Of a DNA stretch of 64,000 nucleotides, positions 7,278 to 17,172 are shown piece by piece. Numbering within the stretch: the stretch's first letter is position 1; the number at the start of each line of letters is the position of its first letter. The DNA is from Psychromicrobium xiongbiense (GTDB taxonomy: Bacteria; Actinomycetota; Actinomycetes; Actinomycetales; Micrococcaceae): the NCBI RefSeq assembly GCF_030271165.1, contig NZ_JASSZH010000038.1:1-64000 (forward strand), given 5' to 3'. The notes beneath the pieces were generated by a model, which was not told the DNA's origin, ran no database searches, and was given only the letters and a program-made list of their open reading frames with translations. The position numbers and the translations under genes were made by a program.

Positions 7278-8960
7278 ATGGCCGGATCCCCCTCGCTGGT
7301 TCTGCGCTATGCCGCCCGCTCCGATGTGGGCCTTCTGCGCGCCAAAAATGACGATTCCGCGTATGCGGGCCGCTATCTGGCCGTGGTGGCCGACGGAATG
7401 GGCGGCCATGCCGGTGGCGACGTCGCCAGCGCCTCCACGGTGCTGGACCTGATTCATCTGGATCGTGACGGCTATCAGGGTGATGCTGATATTCAACTGG
7501 CCGATGAGATCCAGATTGCCAACTCACTGCTCTCCGAGATGGTGCACGTCAACCCCAAACTGACCGGCATGGGCACCACGGTGACCGCCCTGCTGCTCTC
7601 CGAAGGCAAGCTCGCCTTTGCGCATATCGGTGATTCGCGCGCCTACCGACTCAAGGGCGGCATTTTCGAGCAGATCAGCACCGATCACACCTTTGTGCAG
7701 CGACTCATCGACGAAGGCCGACTGACTCCCGAGGAAGCCGAGGTCCACCCGCATAAGAACGTGCTGATGCGAGTGCTCGGCGATGTCGATGCCTCCCCGG
7801 AGCTGGATGTCAGCACCTTTGAGGTCACACCGGGCGAACGCTGGCTCCTGTGCTCTGACGGGCTGAACTTCGTGGATCTGGACGTCGTGGAGCAGGTCAT
7901 GCGGCAGACGCCGTCCCTGGAGGTCACGGCGGAGACACTGATCAACCTCACCCTGGAGGTCGGCGCCCCGGACAACGTGACCGTGGTTCTGGTGGAGGTA
8001 GCGGAAGGGCCCGATGACGAACCAGCCGACGACGTCCGGGTGACCACGGCGCGCATCGACGTGGTGCCGGGTGCAGCGAGCTCGGCTGGGGCGCCGGTCG
8101 TGGCAACCGAGACGGCAACGGCCGATGCCGAGACCGACCAGCCGCATGAGACCGGTGAGCAGGCCGATGACACCAACGATGGGCTGGCTGAGAAGGCCGA
8201 GGCAGCGGACGCCCCCACCGATGAGAAGCTGGACGACAATCAGCTGGGCGACGACGATCCGGCCGACGATCCTGCCGAGACCAGCCACGGCAGCACCCTG
8301 GGTGACCACATAGCCGATGAGGTCATCAGGGAAGAGCTTGCCGCGCGGCCGCACCAACTGGTCGGTGCGGCGGTTACCGCGCATGCCGAGGGCAAGATCC
8401 CGGTCATCGAGGGTCGCCGCCGCACGCGGCGGGCCGCTGCGGTACTGACCCACCGCACCGATTCAGACAGCGACGAGTACGTGCTGATCACCGAACCCGT
8501 CCGGCGCCGGACGTGGCTGGCCGTGGCTGCCTCGCTCGCCGTCATCCTGGTCCTGGCCGGTGCCGCCTGGGTGGGCTACGCCTGGACGCAGACCCGGTAT
8601 TACGTCGGTGAATCCCATGGAAAAGTGGCCATCTACAACGGGGTGGCCCAGAGTCTTGGCCCCATTCAGCTCTCCCATCTGTACTCCGAAACCGATATCT
8701 CGGTGAGCTCGCTGCCACCCTTCTCCCAGCAGCGGTTGAGTCAGACTCTCGCGGCGGCCAGCCTGGCGGACGCGAGGAATATCATCACGGACCTGCAGCT
8801 GGGCCATATCAGCCCACCGGACGGCAGCAGCCCGAGTGACACGGCATCCCCCGGTGGAACGGGGACCAGCTCCTCGAGCCCCAGCACAGGCACCTCCAGC
8901 CCTGCACCTTCCGCGCCGCCCTCCAGCCCTCCCGCGAGCACGGGAGGAGCCACCCCATGA
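7278..8960 (+). CDS. pstP: PstP, PP2C-family Ser/Thr phosphatase
   Basis: A 560-residue membrane phosphatase that reverses PknA/PknB phosphorylation. The catalytic PP2C domain (1-~245) shows the metal-binding motifs VVADGMGGHAGGD, HIGDSRAYRL, CSDGLNFVD and DNVTVVLVEV. A long acidic Ala/Asp-rich linker (~250-345) leads to a membrane helix (~411-436) and an outside Ser/Thr/Pro tail. The acidic linker is longer than I expect for the family. The gene overlaps rodA by four bases (ATGA). Confidence 0.93.
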   Translation: MAGSPSLVLRYAARSDVGLLRAKNDDSAYAGRYLAVVADGMGGHAGGDVASASTVLDLIHLDRDGYQGDADIQLADEIQIANSLLSEMVHVNPKLTGMGTTVTALLLSEGKLAFAHIGDSRAYRLKGGIFEQISTDHTFVQRLIDEGRLTPEEAEVHPHKNVLMRVLGDVDASPELDVSTFEVTPGERWLLCSDGLNFVDLDVVEQVMRQTPSLEVTAETLINLTLEVGAPDNVTVVLVEVAEGPDDEPADDVRVTTARIDVVPGAASSAGAPVVATETATADAETDQPHETGEQADDTNDGLAEKAEAADAPTDEKLDDNQLGDDDPADDPAETSHGSTLGDHIADEVIREELAARPHQLVGAAVTAHAEGKIPVIEGRRRTRRAAAVLTHRTDSDSDEYVLITEPVRRRTWLAVAASLAVILVLAGAAWVGYAWTQTRYYVGESHGKVAIYNGVAQSLGPIQLSHLYSETDISVSSLPPFSQQRLSQTLAAASLADARNIITDLQLGHISPPDGSSPSDTASPGGTGTSSSSPSTGTSSPAPSAPPSSPPASTGGATP

Positions 8961-10405
8961 GCCAGGTTCTGACCGTCCCCAAGCCCCGGCGCAATACCGA
9001 GCTGGTGCTTCTCATTTTCGCCCTGATCCTGGGCATCGGAGCATATGCCTTAGTCGACATAGATCTGCGGATCCCCTTCGGTGCCGACTTCTACCTGCAG
9101 GCAGTGGTGCTCACCCTCCTGGCCATAGGCATGCATGTGACCTTGCGGTTCCGCGCTAAATATGCCGATCCAGTAATACTTCCGATCGTGGTGCTGCTCA
9201 ACGGCATCGGCCTGGCGATGATCCATCGGATCGATGTCGCCACGGGCGATGGCGCAGCCACCCGTCAGTGGATCTGGACCACCGTGGCGGTCGCGGCAGC
9301 GGTGGCGGTGATCTGGTTCCTGCGGGACCACAAAGTGCTCCGGCGCTTCACCTATATTTTCCTCGCGGTCAGTGTGATTCTCCTGCTCATGCCGCTGATG
9401 CCGATCATCGGCGGCGGCGACATCAACGGCGCCAGCGTCTGGATCAAGATTGGCGCCCTCTCCTTCCAGCCTGGTGAGGTCGCCAAAATCACCCTGGCCG
9501 TGTTCTTTGCCGGCTACCTCTCCTCCAACCGGGACATCATCCTGCTGGCCGGGCGGAAGATCGGCCCGCTTCAGCTGCCTCGTCCGCAGGACCTCGGTCC
9601 CATGCTCGTGGCCTGGGCGGCCAGCGTCGGCGTCCTGATCTTCCAGCACGATCTCGGCACCGCAGTGCTGTTCTTCGGCCTGTTCGTGGTGATGATCTAC
9701 GTCGCCACCGGTCGGCTCTCCTGGGTGGTGATCGGCATCATCCTGGCTGCTGTGGGCGGTTTTGCAGCAGCCAGGATCTTCTCGCATGTGGGTCTGCGCA
9801 TCGACTCCTGGTACAACGCCTTCTCCCCGGAGGTCTACAACCGGGCCCCGGGCGGCAGCGAGCAGATCGTCAAGGCACTCTTCGGAATGGCCAATGGCGG
9901 GCTGTTCGGCACCGGGCTGGGCCAGGGGGATCCACAGCTGGTGTTTGCCGCGAATGCGGACATGATCATCGCCTCACTCGGTGAAGAACTGGGCATGATC
10001 GGCCTCTTCGCCATCATCCTGCTCTATGCGCTACTGGTGACCCGCGGCTTCCGTGCCGCACTGGGCGCCCGGGATGCCTTCGGTAAGCTGCTCGCCTGCG
10101 GGCTGGCGTTCGCCATCGCCCTGCAATGCTTCGTGGTGATCGGCGGGGTCACCCGACTGATCCCGCTGACCGGTCTGACCACGCCGTTCCTGGCCGCTGG
10201 AGGCTCCTCCCTGCTGGCCAACTGGATCATCGTGGCCCTGTTCCTGCTGATCTCCGATGCCGGCCGGCGGCCGATCGTGACCACCCCGCTGCCGCAGGAC
10301 TCACCCGCAGACCAGGCCACGGAGAGCCACCCGGGCACCACGAGCCCTTCCGTGAACGCGCCCGCCACTGAACCATTCGACGGATCGAAGGTGACCACCT
10401 CATGA
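8957..10405 (+). CDS. rodA: RodA/FtsW-family SEDS peptidoglycan polymerase
   Basis: A 482-residue polytopic membrane protein of the SEDS family, with about 10-12 hydrophobic segments. Family hallmarks include GADFYLQAVVL near the start, GASVWIKIGALSFQPGE, the LIFQHDLGTAVLFF segment with the Asp typical of SEDS glycosyltransferases, and GLGQGDPQLVFAANADMI with the downstream LGEELGMIGL. It polymerises lipid II into glycan strands and works with a class B PBP, here the pbpA gene directly downstream with an ATGA overlap. Its place in the kinase operon is the standard actinobacterial arrangement. Confidence 0.94.
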   Translation: MSQVLTVPKPRRNTELVLLIFALILGIGAYALVDIDLRIPFGADFYLQAVVLTLLAIGMHVTLRFRAKYADPVILPIVVLLNGIGLAMIHRIDVATGDGAATRQWIWTTVAVAAAVAVIWFLRDHKVLRRFTYIFLAVSVILLLMPLMPIIGGGDINGASVWIKIGALSFQPGEVAKITLAVFFAGYLSSNRDIILLAGRKIGPLQLPRPQDLGPMLVAWAASVGVLIFQHDLGTAVLFFGLFVVMIYVATGRLSWVVIGIILAAVGGFAAARIFSHVGLRIDSWYNAFSPEVYNRAPGGSEQIVKALFGMANGGLFGTGLGQGDPQLVFAANADMIIASLGEELGMIGLFAIILLYALLVTRGFRAALGARDAFGKLLACGLAFAIALQCFVVIGGVTRLIPLTGLTTPFLAAGGSSLLANWIIVALFLLISDAGRRPIVTTPLPQDSPADQATESHPGTTSPSVNAPATEPFDGSKVTTS

Positions 10406-11880
10406 ACCAGGCCATCCGATCCTCCTGGGCTGTCGCCGTCGTGCTGATGGCGCTCATCCTGGGCTCCGTCACCTATGTTCAGTTCTTCGCGGCAGACAGC
10501 CTGAAGCACAACGACCTCAACACCCAGTCCCTGCTGCAGGCCTACTGTGGCCAGCGCGGAGCCATTGTGGCGGGCGGACAGGCCATCGCCCAGTCCGTTC
10601 CTTCCGGCGACTCCTGCGCCTACGTGCGCCAGTACGTGGATGGTCCGTTGTACGCCGGGCTCACCGGTTTCTTCACGCAGGCTTTCGGTGCCTCCGGGTT
10701 GGAGCTAGCGATGAATGACCAGCTCACTGGCCAGGCACCGGAGTTGTTCTTCGACCAGATCGCACAGCTCCTCTCCGGCAGCCAGCCGAAGGGGTCCTCG
10801 GTGGAGCTGACCATCAATCCGGCCATTCAGAAGATGGCCTACGACATGATTCCGGATGGCACCGTCGGCTCCATTGTGGTGATGAACCCCAAGACCGGCG
10901 CGATCATCGCCATGGTGTCCAAACCCAGCTACGACACCAACCTGCTGGCCGGGCACAACTACCCACAGGTGGCGCAGAACTTCAGCACGCTCACCCAGGA
11001 TCCCAATGTGAACATGTACGGCTCCAGCGCCTACCGGCTCACCTACTCGCCAGGCTCCATTTTCAAGCTGGTGGACACTGCCGCAGCGCTCTCCAGCGGC
11101 AAGTACACCAAGGACTCGGTGCTGGCTAACCCGCCCTCGCTGACCTTCCCCGGAACCAGCGTTGATCTGCCCAACTATGTCTACGGCAACTGCAAGCTCC
11201 AGACCCAGGCAGATTTCGCCTTCGCCCTGGCGCAGTCCTGCAACACACCGTTCGCCCAGATTGCCCTCGACCTGGGGCAGCAGGCCATCACGGACCAGGC
11301 CACGAAGTTTGGCTTCAATACCTCCGGGCTCAGCCTGCCCAGCATGCCGGTGGCCACCAGCGTCTTTCCCGGCGGCAAGGGCGGGACTCTGGGACAGGCC
11401 GAACTGGCCCGCAGTGCCATCGGCCAACAGAACGTCCAGGTGACTCCTCTGGAGGTCGCCATGTTGACCTCCGCCATCGCCAATAAGGGTGCCCAGATGA
11501 AACCACAGCTGGTGCAGGGCGTGCGAACGCCGGATTTGAAGCCGGTCTCGCGATACGATTTCAAACCGGAGCAATTGCGCCAATCGATCAGTCCCGAGGT
11601 GGCACAGCAGCTCACTGACTGGATGACCGGCGTGGTGGACAACGGCATCGCCCACGCTGCTGCGGTCCCCGGCATCAAGGTCGCAGGGAAGACCGGAACG
11701 GCCGAAGGCGACCTGACCAACCCCAGCGCCCCGAAGAATTCCTGGTTCACCGGATTTGCTCCTGCCGATGACCCGCAAGTAGTGGTTTCCATCATGGTCC
11801 AGGGCGCGGACATCGTGGCCGGAAACCAACTGACCAGTCCTAATGCAAGCAAACTCATCAAGGCGGTGTTGAACAAGTGA
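10402..11880 (+). CDS. pbpA: PbpA, class B penicillin-binding transpeptidase
   Basis: A 492-residue bitopic protein: one N-terminal membrane helix (~8-29), a short dimerisation-like domain, and a transpeptidase domain with the three active-site motifs in order: SIFK (catalytic Ser219), SCN (279-281) and KTGT (Lys430). It cross-links peptidoglycan strands outside the membrane and is the likely partner of the upstream RodA. The stop overlaps the pknA start (GTGA). Confidence 0.94.
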   Translation: MNQAIRSSWAVAVVLMALILGSVTYVQFFAADSLKHNDLNTQSLLQAYCGQRGAIVAGGQAIAQSVPSGDSCAYVRQYVDGPLYAGLTGFFTQAFGASGLELAMNDQLTGQAPELFFDQIAQLLSGSQPKGSSVELTINPAIQKMAYDMIPDGTVGSIVVMNPKTGAIIAMVSKPSYDTNLLAGHNYPQVAQNFSTLTQDPNVNMYGSSAYRLTYSPGSIFKLVDTAAALSSGKYTKDSVLANPPSLTFPGTSVDLPNYVYGNCKLQTQADFAFALAQSCNTPFAQIALDLGQQAITDQATKFGFNTSGLSLPSMPVATSVFPGGKGGTLGQAELARSAIGQQNVQVTPLEVAMLTSAIANKGAQMKPQLVQGVRTPDLKPVSRYDFKPEQLRQSISPEVAQQLTDWMTGVVDNGIAHAAAVPGIKVAGKTGTAEGDLTNPSAPKNSWFTGFAPADDPQVVVSIMVQGADIVAGNQLTSPNASKLIKAVLNK

Positions 11881-13607
11881 GGCCTATCTCCGGCGATACC
11901 TTGGGCGGACGGTTCCAACTCACTTCTCGAATCGCCATCGGCGGCATGGGCGAGGTGTGGCGTGCCCAGGACCTGGTCCTGGGGCGCACGGTAGCCATCA
12001 AGATCCTCAAAGAGGAATACACGGGCGATCCGAACTTCCTCCAGCGGTTCCGCGCCGAGGCGACCAACACCGCGCGACTGAACCATCGCGGCATCGCCGG
12101 CGTCTTTGACTACGGTGAGGAGGACGGCTCTGCCTACCTGGTGATGGAGCTGGTACCGGGCGAGCCGCTCTCCTCCATCATTGAGCGCGACCGGGTGCTC
12201 AGCCCGGACCGGACGCTGGACATCATTGCCCAGACTGCCCGCGGTCTCTCCGCCGCCCACGCCCAGGGGCTGGTGCACCGGGATGTGAAGCCGGGCAACC
12301 TGCTGATCACCCCGGACGGTCAGGTCAAGATCACCGATTTCGGCATCGCCCGGCTGGCTGATCAGGTTCCGCTGACCCAGACCGGTCAGGTCATGGGTAC
12401 CGCCCAGTATCTGGCGCCGGAACAGGCCACCGGACAGCAGGCGACCGGTTCCAGCGATATCTACGCCCTCGGCGTGATCGGCTACGAGTGCCTGACCGGG
12501 CACCGGCCCTTCTCCGGGGAGTCCCAGATCGCCATCGCACTGGCCCAGGTCAATGACGCCCCGCCGCCGCTGCCTGAGTCCCTGCCCTCCCCGGTGCGTG
12601 CACTGCTGATGTCCATGCTGGCCAAGGACCCGGCCAACCGCCCCGCCAACGCCGACCGGCTCGCTGAGGCGGCGGACGCGATCCGCGCTGGTGACATTGC
12701 CGCAGCGCAGGCTGCCGTGCCCGGCATGCTGCTCTTCGAATTCAGCACCGGCCCCATCACGGCGCCGGTGAACGTCGACCCGGCCACCACGGTGCTGGGC
12801 ACCGGCGTACCGACGGCCGCGACCTCGATGTACCCCGCTCCGGTCACCTCTGCCCTTCCTGCGGTTCCGACCGCTGCTGCGGCGGCAGAGACGGTTGCCG
12901 CCCAACGTGACTGGTCCGCCTCCGATCTGGCGCAGGTCAGCGACGATTCCGCCGAGCAACGCCAGCAGTCCAAGGGCCGTAGCCCCTGGACCTGGCCTCT
13001 GGTGGGTCTGTTGATCCTGGCGGCACTGGTGATCATCGCTCTGCTGCTCAATGCGCTGGGCGTGTTCTCCTCGCACTCCACCGGGGTCAACACGGCCACA
13101 CAGAGCTCCTCGAGCGTCGCGAGTACCCCCTCCAGTACCACTGCCACCAGTACCTCCCCGAGCACCTCGGCCAGCGCCACCAGCAGCGCGACGACGGTGA
13201 CGATCTACCCGGATCAGTTCAACGGCAAGCAGTGCTCCGCCGTGAAGACGCAGCTCGTGGCGATGAACCTGCAGGTGCAGGAGGATCAGGTCTTCGATCC
13301 TTCCGCGGCGGGTACGGTGCTGGATGTCTCGCCCGCGGGCCCGGTGCCCGTCGGATCCGCAGTGACCGTCAAATGCTCCAAGGGGCCCGAGATGGTGACG
13401 GTCCCCGCAATCGGTGGCCAGACCGGACAGCAGTATGCCAGTGCCCTGGTCACAGCCGGTCTGGTGCCCTCCGGACCCAACACGAGTGCGCCGGTCACCG
13501 GAGTGAGCCCGGTCCCCGGTGCCTCCGTGCCGAAGGGCTCGGTAGTCACCTACGTGACCGGCACTGCGCCGTCCTCGAGCTCCTCGGCGAGCTCCACGAA
13601 GCCGTAG
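11877..13607 (+). CDS. pknA: PASTA-domain Ser/Thr protein kinase (PknA position)
   Basis: A 576-residue transmembrane kinase. The kinase domain (~8-270) has the Gly loop ([12 protein letters not shown]), VAIKILK, catalytic [10 protein letters not shown] (Asp136), DFG and an APE-type loop (YLAPEQATG). A Thr/Ala-rich juxtamembrane stretch, a helix (~373-396) and two PASTA repeats (~440-565) follow. PASTA domains bind muropeptides or lipid II. Mycobacterial PknA lacks PASTA repeats, so the name rests on operon position. The GTG start at 11877 overlaps the pbpA stop. Confidence 0.9.
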   Translation: MRPISGDTLGGRFQLTSRIAIGGMGEVWRAQDLVLGRTVAIKILKEEYTGDPNFLQRFRAEATNTARLNHRGIAGVFDYGEEDGSAYLVMELVPGEPLSSIIERDRVLSPDRTLDIIAQTARGLSAAHAQGLVHRDVKPGNLLITPDGQVKITDFGIARLADQVPLTQTGQVMGTAQYLAPEQATGQQATGSSDIYALGVIGYECLTGHRPFSGESQIAIALAQVNDAPPPLPESLPSPVRALLMSMLAKDPANRPANADRLAEAADAIRAGDIAAAQAAVPGMLLFEFSTGPITAPVNVDPATTVLGTGVPTAATSMYPAPVTSALPAVPTAAAAAETVAAQRDWSASDLAQVSDDSAEQRQQSKGRSPWTWPLVGLLILAALVIIALLLNALGVFSSHSTGVNTATQSSSSVASTPSSTTATSTSPSTSASATSSATTVTIYPDQFNGKQCSAVKTQLVAMNLQVQEDQVFDPSAAGTVLDVSPAGPVPVGSAVTVKCSKGPEMVTVPAIGGQTGQQYASALVTAGLVPSGPNTSAPVTGVSPVPGASVPKGSVVTYVTGTAPSSSSSASSTKP

Positions 13608-13673
13608 CCGCCACACACAGTGACCAGCCCCGCCCCTGAACCCCAGCCAACCACCAGCAGAAAGGACCGACCG

Positions 13674-15608
13674 ATGAGCGACAGTGCGCCCAGTACCCAA
13701 GGCACGCGCCGTCTGCTCAACGGTCGCTACGAGCTGGAGCGGCTGCTGGGGCGCGGGGGGATGGCTGACGTCTTCCTGGGCAAGGATCTGCGCCTGGGTC
13801 GCCCGGTCGCCGTCAAACTGCTCCGCCCGGATCTGGCGCGCGACCCGCAGTTCCAGGCGCGCTTCCGTCGGGAGGCGCAGGCGGTGGCCGGACTCAACCA
13901 CCCCTCGATCGTGGCCGTTTATGACACCGCCGACGAGCCCCCTGCCGACGGACGGGTCGACTCACCACGTCTTCCCTACATCGTCATGGAATACGTGCAG
14001 GGCCACACCCTGCGCGAGCTGGTCCGCTCCGGCACACTGAGCATCGACCACGCCATCGACTACTCGCTGGGCGTGTTGTCCGCCCTTGAATACAGCCACC
14101 GGGCCGGCATCGTGCACCGGGATATCAAGCCTGCGAACGTCATGGTGACGGCGGACGGCGGCTCGGTGAAAGTGATGGACTTTGGCATTGCCCGGGCCAT
14201 GGCGGATTCCTCGGCCACCATGACGCAGACCCAGGCCGTCATTGGCACCGCCCAGTATCTTTCGCCGGAGCAGGCTCGTGGGGAGAGCGTCGATGCCCGC
14301 AGCGATCTCTACTCCGCCGCCTGTCTACTCTATGAAATGCTCACCGGTCGGCCGCCCTTCGTCGGCGACAGCCCGGTGTCCGTGGCCTATCAGCACGTGG
14401 GTGAGGCAGCCGAGCTGCCCAGCCATTACAACCCCCAAGTCAGCCCGGCCCTGGACAGTGTGCTGGTGAAGGCGCTGCAGAAGGATCGCCTCGATCGTTT
14501 TCAGGATGCGGCTGCCTTCCGCCGGGCCCTCCGTGCAGCCAAGGCGGGCGTCGCTCTTCCCGTTCCGGTGGTCGCGCCTGATCCGGTGGCGGCTCCGGCG
14601 GAAACGGTGGCAGTTGCTGCCGTAGAGGCCCCCGCCCCGGTACCGGGGACCTCCTCCGATGCCGTTGCCCCCGACGCTGGCCCCTCCACCCGGGCGATGG
14701 CGAAGGTGCTCTCCGGTGGATCGCTCACCACGGGCGAGCCCGACGAGGCGGAAGAGGTTCCGCTGGGACTGATGAACGAAAAGGAAGTGGATCGGAGGGT
14801 CAGACGCCGACGACGGGCGTGGATCACGGTGCTCTTCATCGGCTTGCTGATCGTGCTGCTGGCCGGTGGCTATTTCCTGTATTCGATGCTGACGGCCAAA
14901 CCAGCGCCCCCATCCACCGTGGCCATCCCCTCGGTAGTCGGCATGAACGAGACTGAGGCCTCCAATGCACTGTGGGGGGCCAAGCTCAAGCCCGTCAGTG
15001 AGAAGGTCTATGACGACACCGTGAAGGTCGGTTACGCCGTCGGTACCGACCCGACCACGGGCGCCTCGGTTCCTGAAGGTTCTGAAGTCCATCTCAAGAT
15101 CTCCAAGGGCCCGGCCAGCATCGTCATTCCGGCCACCTTGTCCGGTATGACTGAGAGCGCCGCCCGGGATCAATTGCGCGCTCTGCAGCTCAACGCCGGG
15201 ATGACGGTCCTGGTGGATGACCCCAAGATTCCTGCGGGCCAGGTGGTGTCCACGTCTCCGGCCTTCGGAGAGAAAGTGGCTGCCGGGAGCATCGTGAACC
15301 TCAACGTCTCCACCGGCAAGGTCAAGCTTCCCGCCTTGTTCGGCAAGACCAAGGATGAGGCCGCCCAGGCCATCGCCGATCTGTCCCCCACGCTCAAGGT
15401 GGATTTCCGCACCGAGGAAAACTCCCAGGTCAGCCCCGGTAAGGTCGTCGGTCAGGATCCTGGTGCGGACAGCGAGGTTGCCCAGGGCAGCACCATCGTG
15501 GTGAAAATCGCCGCCGCACCCAGCAGTAGCCCCTCATCGAGTCCCTCCGGCACAGCCTGCCCCACGGGCAGTTCCGCTCCGCCCACCGGATGCAGAACCG
15601 GCCCCTGA
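13674..15608 (+). CDS. pknB: PknB-type PASTA Ser/Thr protein kinase
   Basis: A 644-residue transmembrane kinase that senses peptidoglycan fragments and phosphorylates division and wall proteins. The kinase domain (~18-290) contains LLGRGGMADVFLG, VAVKLLR, HRDIKPANVM (catalytic Asp150), DFG and YLSPEQARG. A basic stop (RRVRRRRR) precedes the membrane helix (~382-404). Three PASTA repeats follow (~413-610), then a Ser/Pro tail. I chose the ATG at 13674, preceded by AGAAAGGA; the GTG at 13620 adds 18 unlikely residues. It closes the operon; no clear terminator follows. Confidence 0.94.
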   Translation: MSDSAPSTQGTRRLLNGRYELERLLGRGGMADVFLGKDLRLGRPVAVKLLRPDLARDPQFQARFRREAQAVAGLNHPSIVAVYDTADEPPADGRVDSPRLPYIVMEYVQGHTLRELVRSGTLSIDHAIDYSLGVLSALEYSHRAGIVHRDIKPANVMVTADGGSVKVMDFGIARAMADSSATMTQTQAVIGTAQYLSPEQARGESVDARSDLYSAACLLYEMLTGRPPFVGDSPVSVAYQHVGEAAELPSHYNPQVSPALDSVLVKALQKDRLDRFQDAAAFRRALRAAKAGVALPVPVVAPDPVAAPAETVAVAAVEAPAPVPGTSSDAVAPDAGPSTRAMAKVLSGGSLTTGEPDEAEEVPLGLMNEKEVDRRVRRRRRAWITVLFIGLLIVLLAGGYFLYSMLTAKPAPPSTVAIPSVVGMNETEASNALWGAKLKPVSEKVYDDTVKVGYAVGTDPTTGASVPEGSEVHLKISKGPASIVIPATLSGMTESAARDQLRALQLNAGMTVLVDDPKIPAGQVVSTSPAFGEKVAAGSIVNLNVSTGKVKLPALFGKTKDEAAQAIADLSPTLKVDFRTEENSQVSPGKVVGQDPGADSEVAQGSTIVVKIAAAPSSSPSSSPSGTACPTGSSAPPTGCRTGP

Positions 15609-15680
15609 GCGCTCATTCCGTTACACCCGACGGACCGCAGTGAGGTCCATCTTCCGGTGGTACTCGGCGCCAGGAATCAT

Positions 15681-16280
15681 CTAGGCGTTCCTCAGAACCA
15701 TATGCTCATTGAGAGGGTTGATCACCACGTCCACCCCCGGGGCCAGCTGGCCGACGCCCGTCGCCGGGACCACGGAGGCGATCACCCCGGCTTCTTTGCT
15801 CTCACTCACCCATGCGTCGAACAGTTCGCGTGAGGAGAACGCAGGGATCATCGGCCGACCGTGGACGGTGATCGTGATCAGGCGGCTAGTGCCATGCTCT
15901 TCCACCGTCGGAACGAGCACGCCGTGCCGCGCGACGAGGGAACTCGCCGCTTCCAGTGTCCCGATACCGGCCTCCCGCAATTGGCGCACGGTCACGCGCG
16001 CAAGGAGCGTCAGCGTGCCCGGAGCGCTCCCCTGCAGCTCGTACATGCGCGTGAGCGCGCGCTCGAAGCCCTCGTCTGCATGCCCCGAATCGACCACCTG
16101 GTGGGTCAGGGAGACTGCAACTGATCGGGGCGACAGCTGCCCAGACCGCACAGCACGAAGCTCCGCCTCCAACTCTCGGCGGAACGAGGAGCTCAGCCGG
16201 GCAGGAAAAGCCTTCTGCGCCGAAGCAGCCGCGAGAGCGTCAAGGGCCTGGACCACCGCGTCCTCATAGCTCAGCGTCAT
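15681..16280 (-). CDS. SseB-like domain protein
   Basis: A 199-residue soluble protein without signal peptide. The N-terminal half is helical and charged. The last ~90 residues (LVPTVEEHG ... MIPAFSSRELFDAW ... VVINPLNEHMVL) fit the SseB N-terminal domain, found in many actinobacterial proteins of unknown role and in some toxin-immunity genes. I chose the ATG at 16280, preceded by AGAGGA at good spacing, over the GTG at 16310, which has no ribosome site. It lies downstream of pabA on the same strand with a 40-base gap. No enzymatic motif is visible. Confidence 0.6.
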   Translation of the reverse strand: MTLSYEDAVVQALDALAAASAQKAFPARLSSSFRRELEAELRAVRSGQLSPRSVAVSLTHQVVDSGHADEGFERALTRMYELQGSAPGTLTLLARVTVRQLREAGIGTLEAASSLVARHGVLVPTVEEHGTSRLITITVHGRPMIPAFSSRELFDAWVSESKEAGVIASVVPATGVGQLAPGVDVVINPLNEHMVLRNA

Positions 16281-16320
16281 GGAATCCTCTAGTCCAGAGC
16301 CACCACTCACCGGCGTCGAT

Positions 16321-16959
16321 CTAGTGCGTGATCAGCGGGCTCAGATGGCTGGAAACTTCTTGCGCACCCGCCAGACCCAGCGACTCGAGCCAGTTGCCCA
16401 GCATCCGGTAGCCGCCCTCCGTCAGCACCGACTCCGGGTGGAACTGCACACCGACCATCGGGGCCGCCCGGTGGGCCAGCGCCATCACCACACCGCTCTC
16501 GGTCCGCGCCGTCACCTCCAGCAGCTCCGGAATGGTCTCCGGCACCGCCGCGAGCGAGTGGTACCGCGTCGCCGTGAACGGGGAGGGAACGCCGTCGAAC
16601 ATGGCCGCCCCGTCGTGGAACACCGGCGAGGTCTTGCCGTGCATCAGCTCCGGCGCGTGGCGCACCTCGCCGCCAAAGGCCTCCGCGATGGCCTGATGCC
16701 CCAGGCAGACGCCGAACAGCGGCTTCTGGGCGGCCGCTGCCCAACGCACCAGCTCAATGCAGACCCCGGCCTCGGCGGGGTTCCCGGGGCCAGGGGAGAG
16801 CAGGATTCCATCACGGGCATCGGCCAGTTCAATGGCCTCCTGCAACGTGACGTCATCGTTGCGCACCACCGTGGTTTCCGCGCCGAGCTGCTGCAGGTAT
16901 CCGACCAGGGTGTAGACAAAGCTGTCGTAGTTGTCGATAACGAGAATGCGGGTGCTCAT
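16321..16959 (-). CDS. pabA: Aminodeoxychorismate/anthranilate synthase glutamine amidotransferase subunit
   Basis: A 212-residue class I glutamine amidotransferase that releases ammonia from glutamine for a chorismate-using partner in folate or tryptophan synthesis. The catalytic triad is visible: Cys85 in FGVCLGHQ, His174 and Glu176 in QFHPES. The N-terminus (ILVIDNYDSFVYTLVGYL) and SPGPGNPAEAG oxyanion loop are typical. The chorismate-binding subunit is not in the window, so PabA and TrpG cannot be separated. In actinobacteria the copy beside pknB and sortase is usually annotated pabA. Start ATG at 16959. Confidence 0.9.
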   Translation of the reverse strand: MSTRILVIDNYDSFVYTLVGYLQQLGAETTVVRNDDVTLQEAIELADARDGILLSPGPGNPAEAGVCIELVRWAAAAQKPLFGVCLGHQAIAEAFGGEVRHAPELMHGKTSPVFHDGAAMFDGVPSPFTATRYHSLAAVPETIPELLEVTARTESGVVMALAHRAAPMVGVQFHPESVLTEGGYRMLGNWLESLGLAGAQEVSSHLSPLITH

Positions 16960-16968
16960 GGAGTGATC

Positions 16969-17160
16969 CTAGTGACGGTCGATGACGGCGGCTGGACTGC
17001 CCAGCGAACCGATGGTGGAGTCGGAGAAGGGGTTGTACTGGGACAGCCAGGGGAACACCCAGGTGACCAGAAGGGCAAGAACGACGAGGACGAGGATCAC
17101 CGTCTCAATGATCCGCAGCCAGAGCGGTCCGGGCAGATGCCGGAAGAGCCAACCGTACAT
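16969..17160 (-). CDS. Small single-pass membrane protein
   Basis: A 63-residue protein with one strong hydrophobic helix (~17-40, IIETVILVLVVLALLVTWVF) and a short polar tail. It sits 12 bases from the sortase stop and 9 bases from the pabA start on the same strand, so it is probably cotranscribed. I believe a similar small ORF is common at this site in relatives, but I do not know a function. Start ATG at 17160 with AGGAAT-like sequence upstream. Confidence 0.7.
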   Translation of the reverse strand: MYGWLFRHLPGPLWLRIIETVILVLVVLALLVTWVFPWLSQYNPFSDSTIGSLGSPAAVIDRH

Positions 17161-17172
17161 AGCTATTCCTTC

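Noticed and set aside
11181..13901. A 906-codon minus-strand frame opposite pbpA, pknA and pknB
   Set aside because: It mirrors real genes on the plus strand with clear kinase and transpeptidase motifs, has no ribosome site and encodes Arg/Gly/His-rich nonsense, a usual shadow in high-GC DNA.
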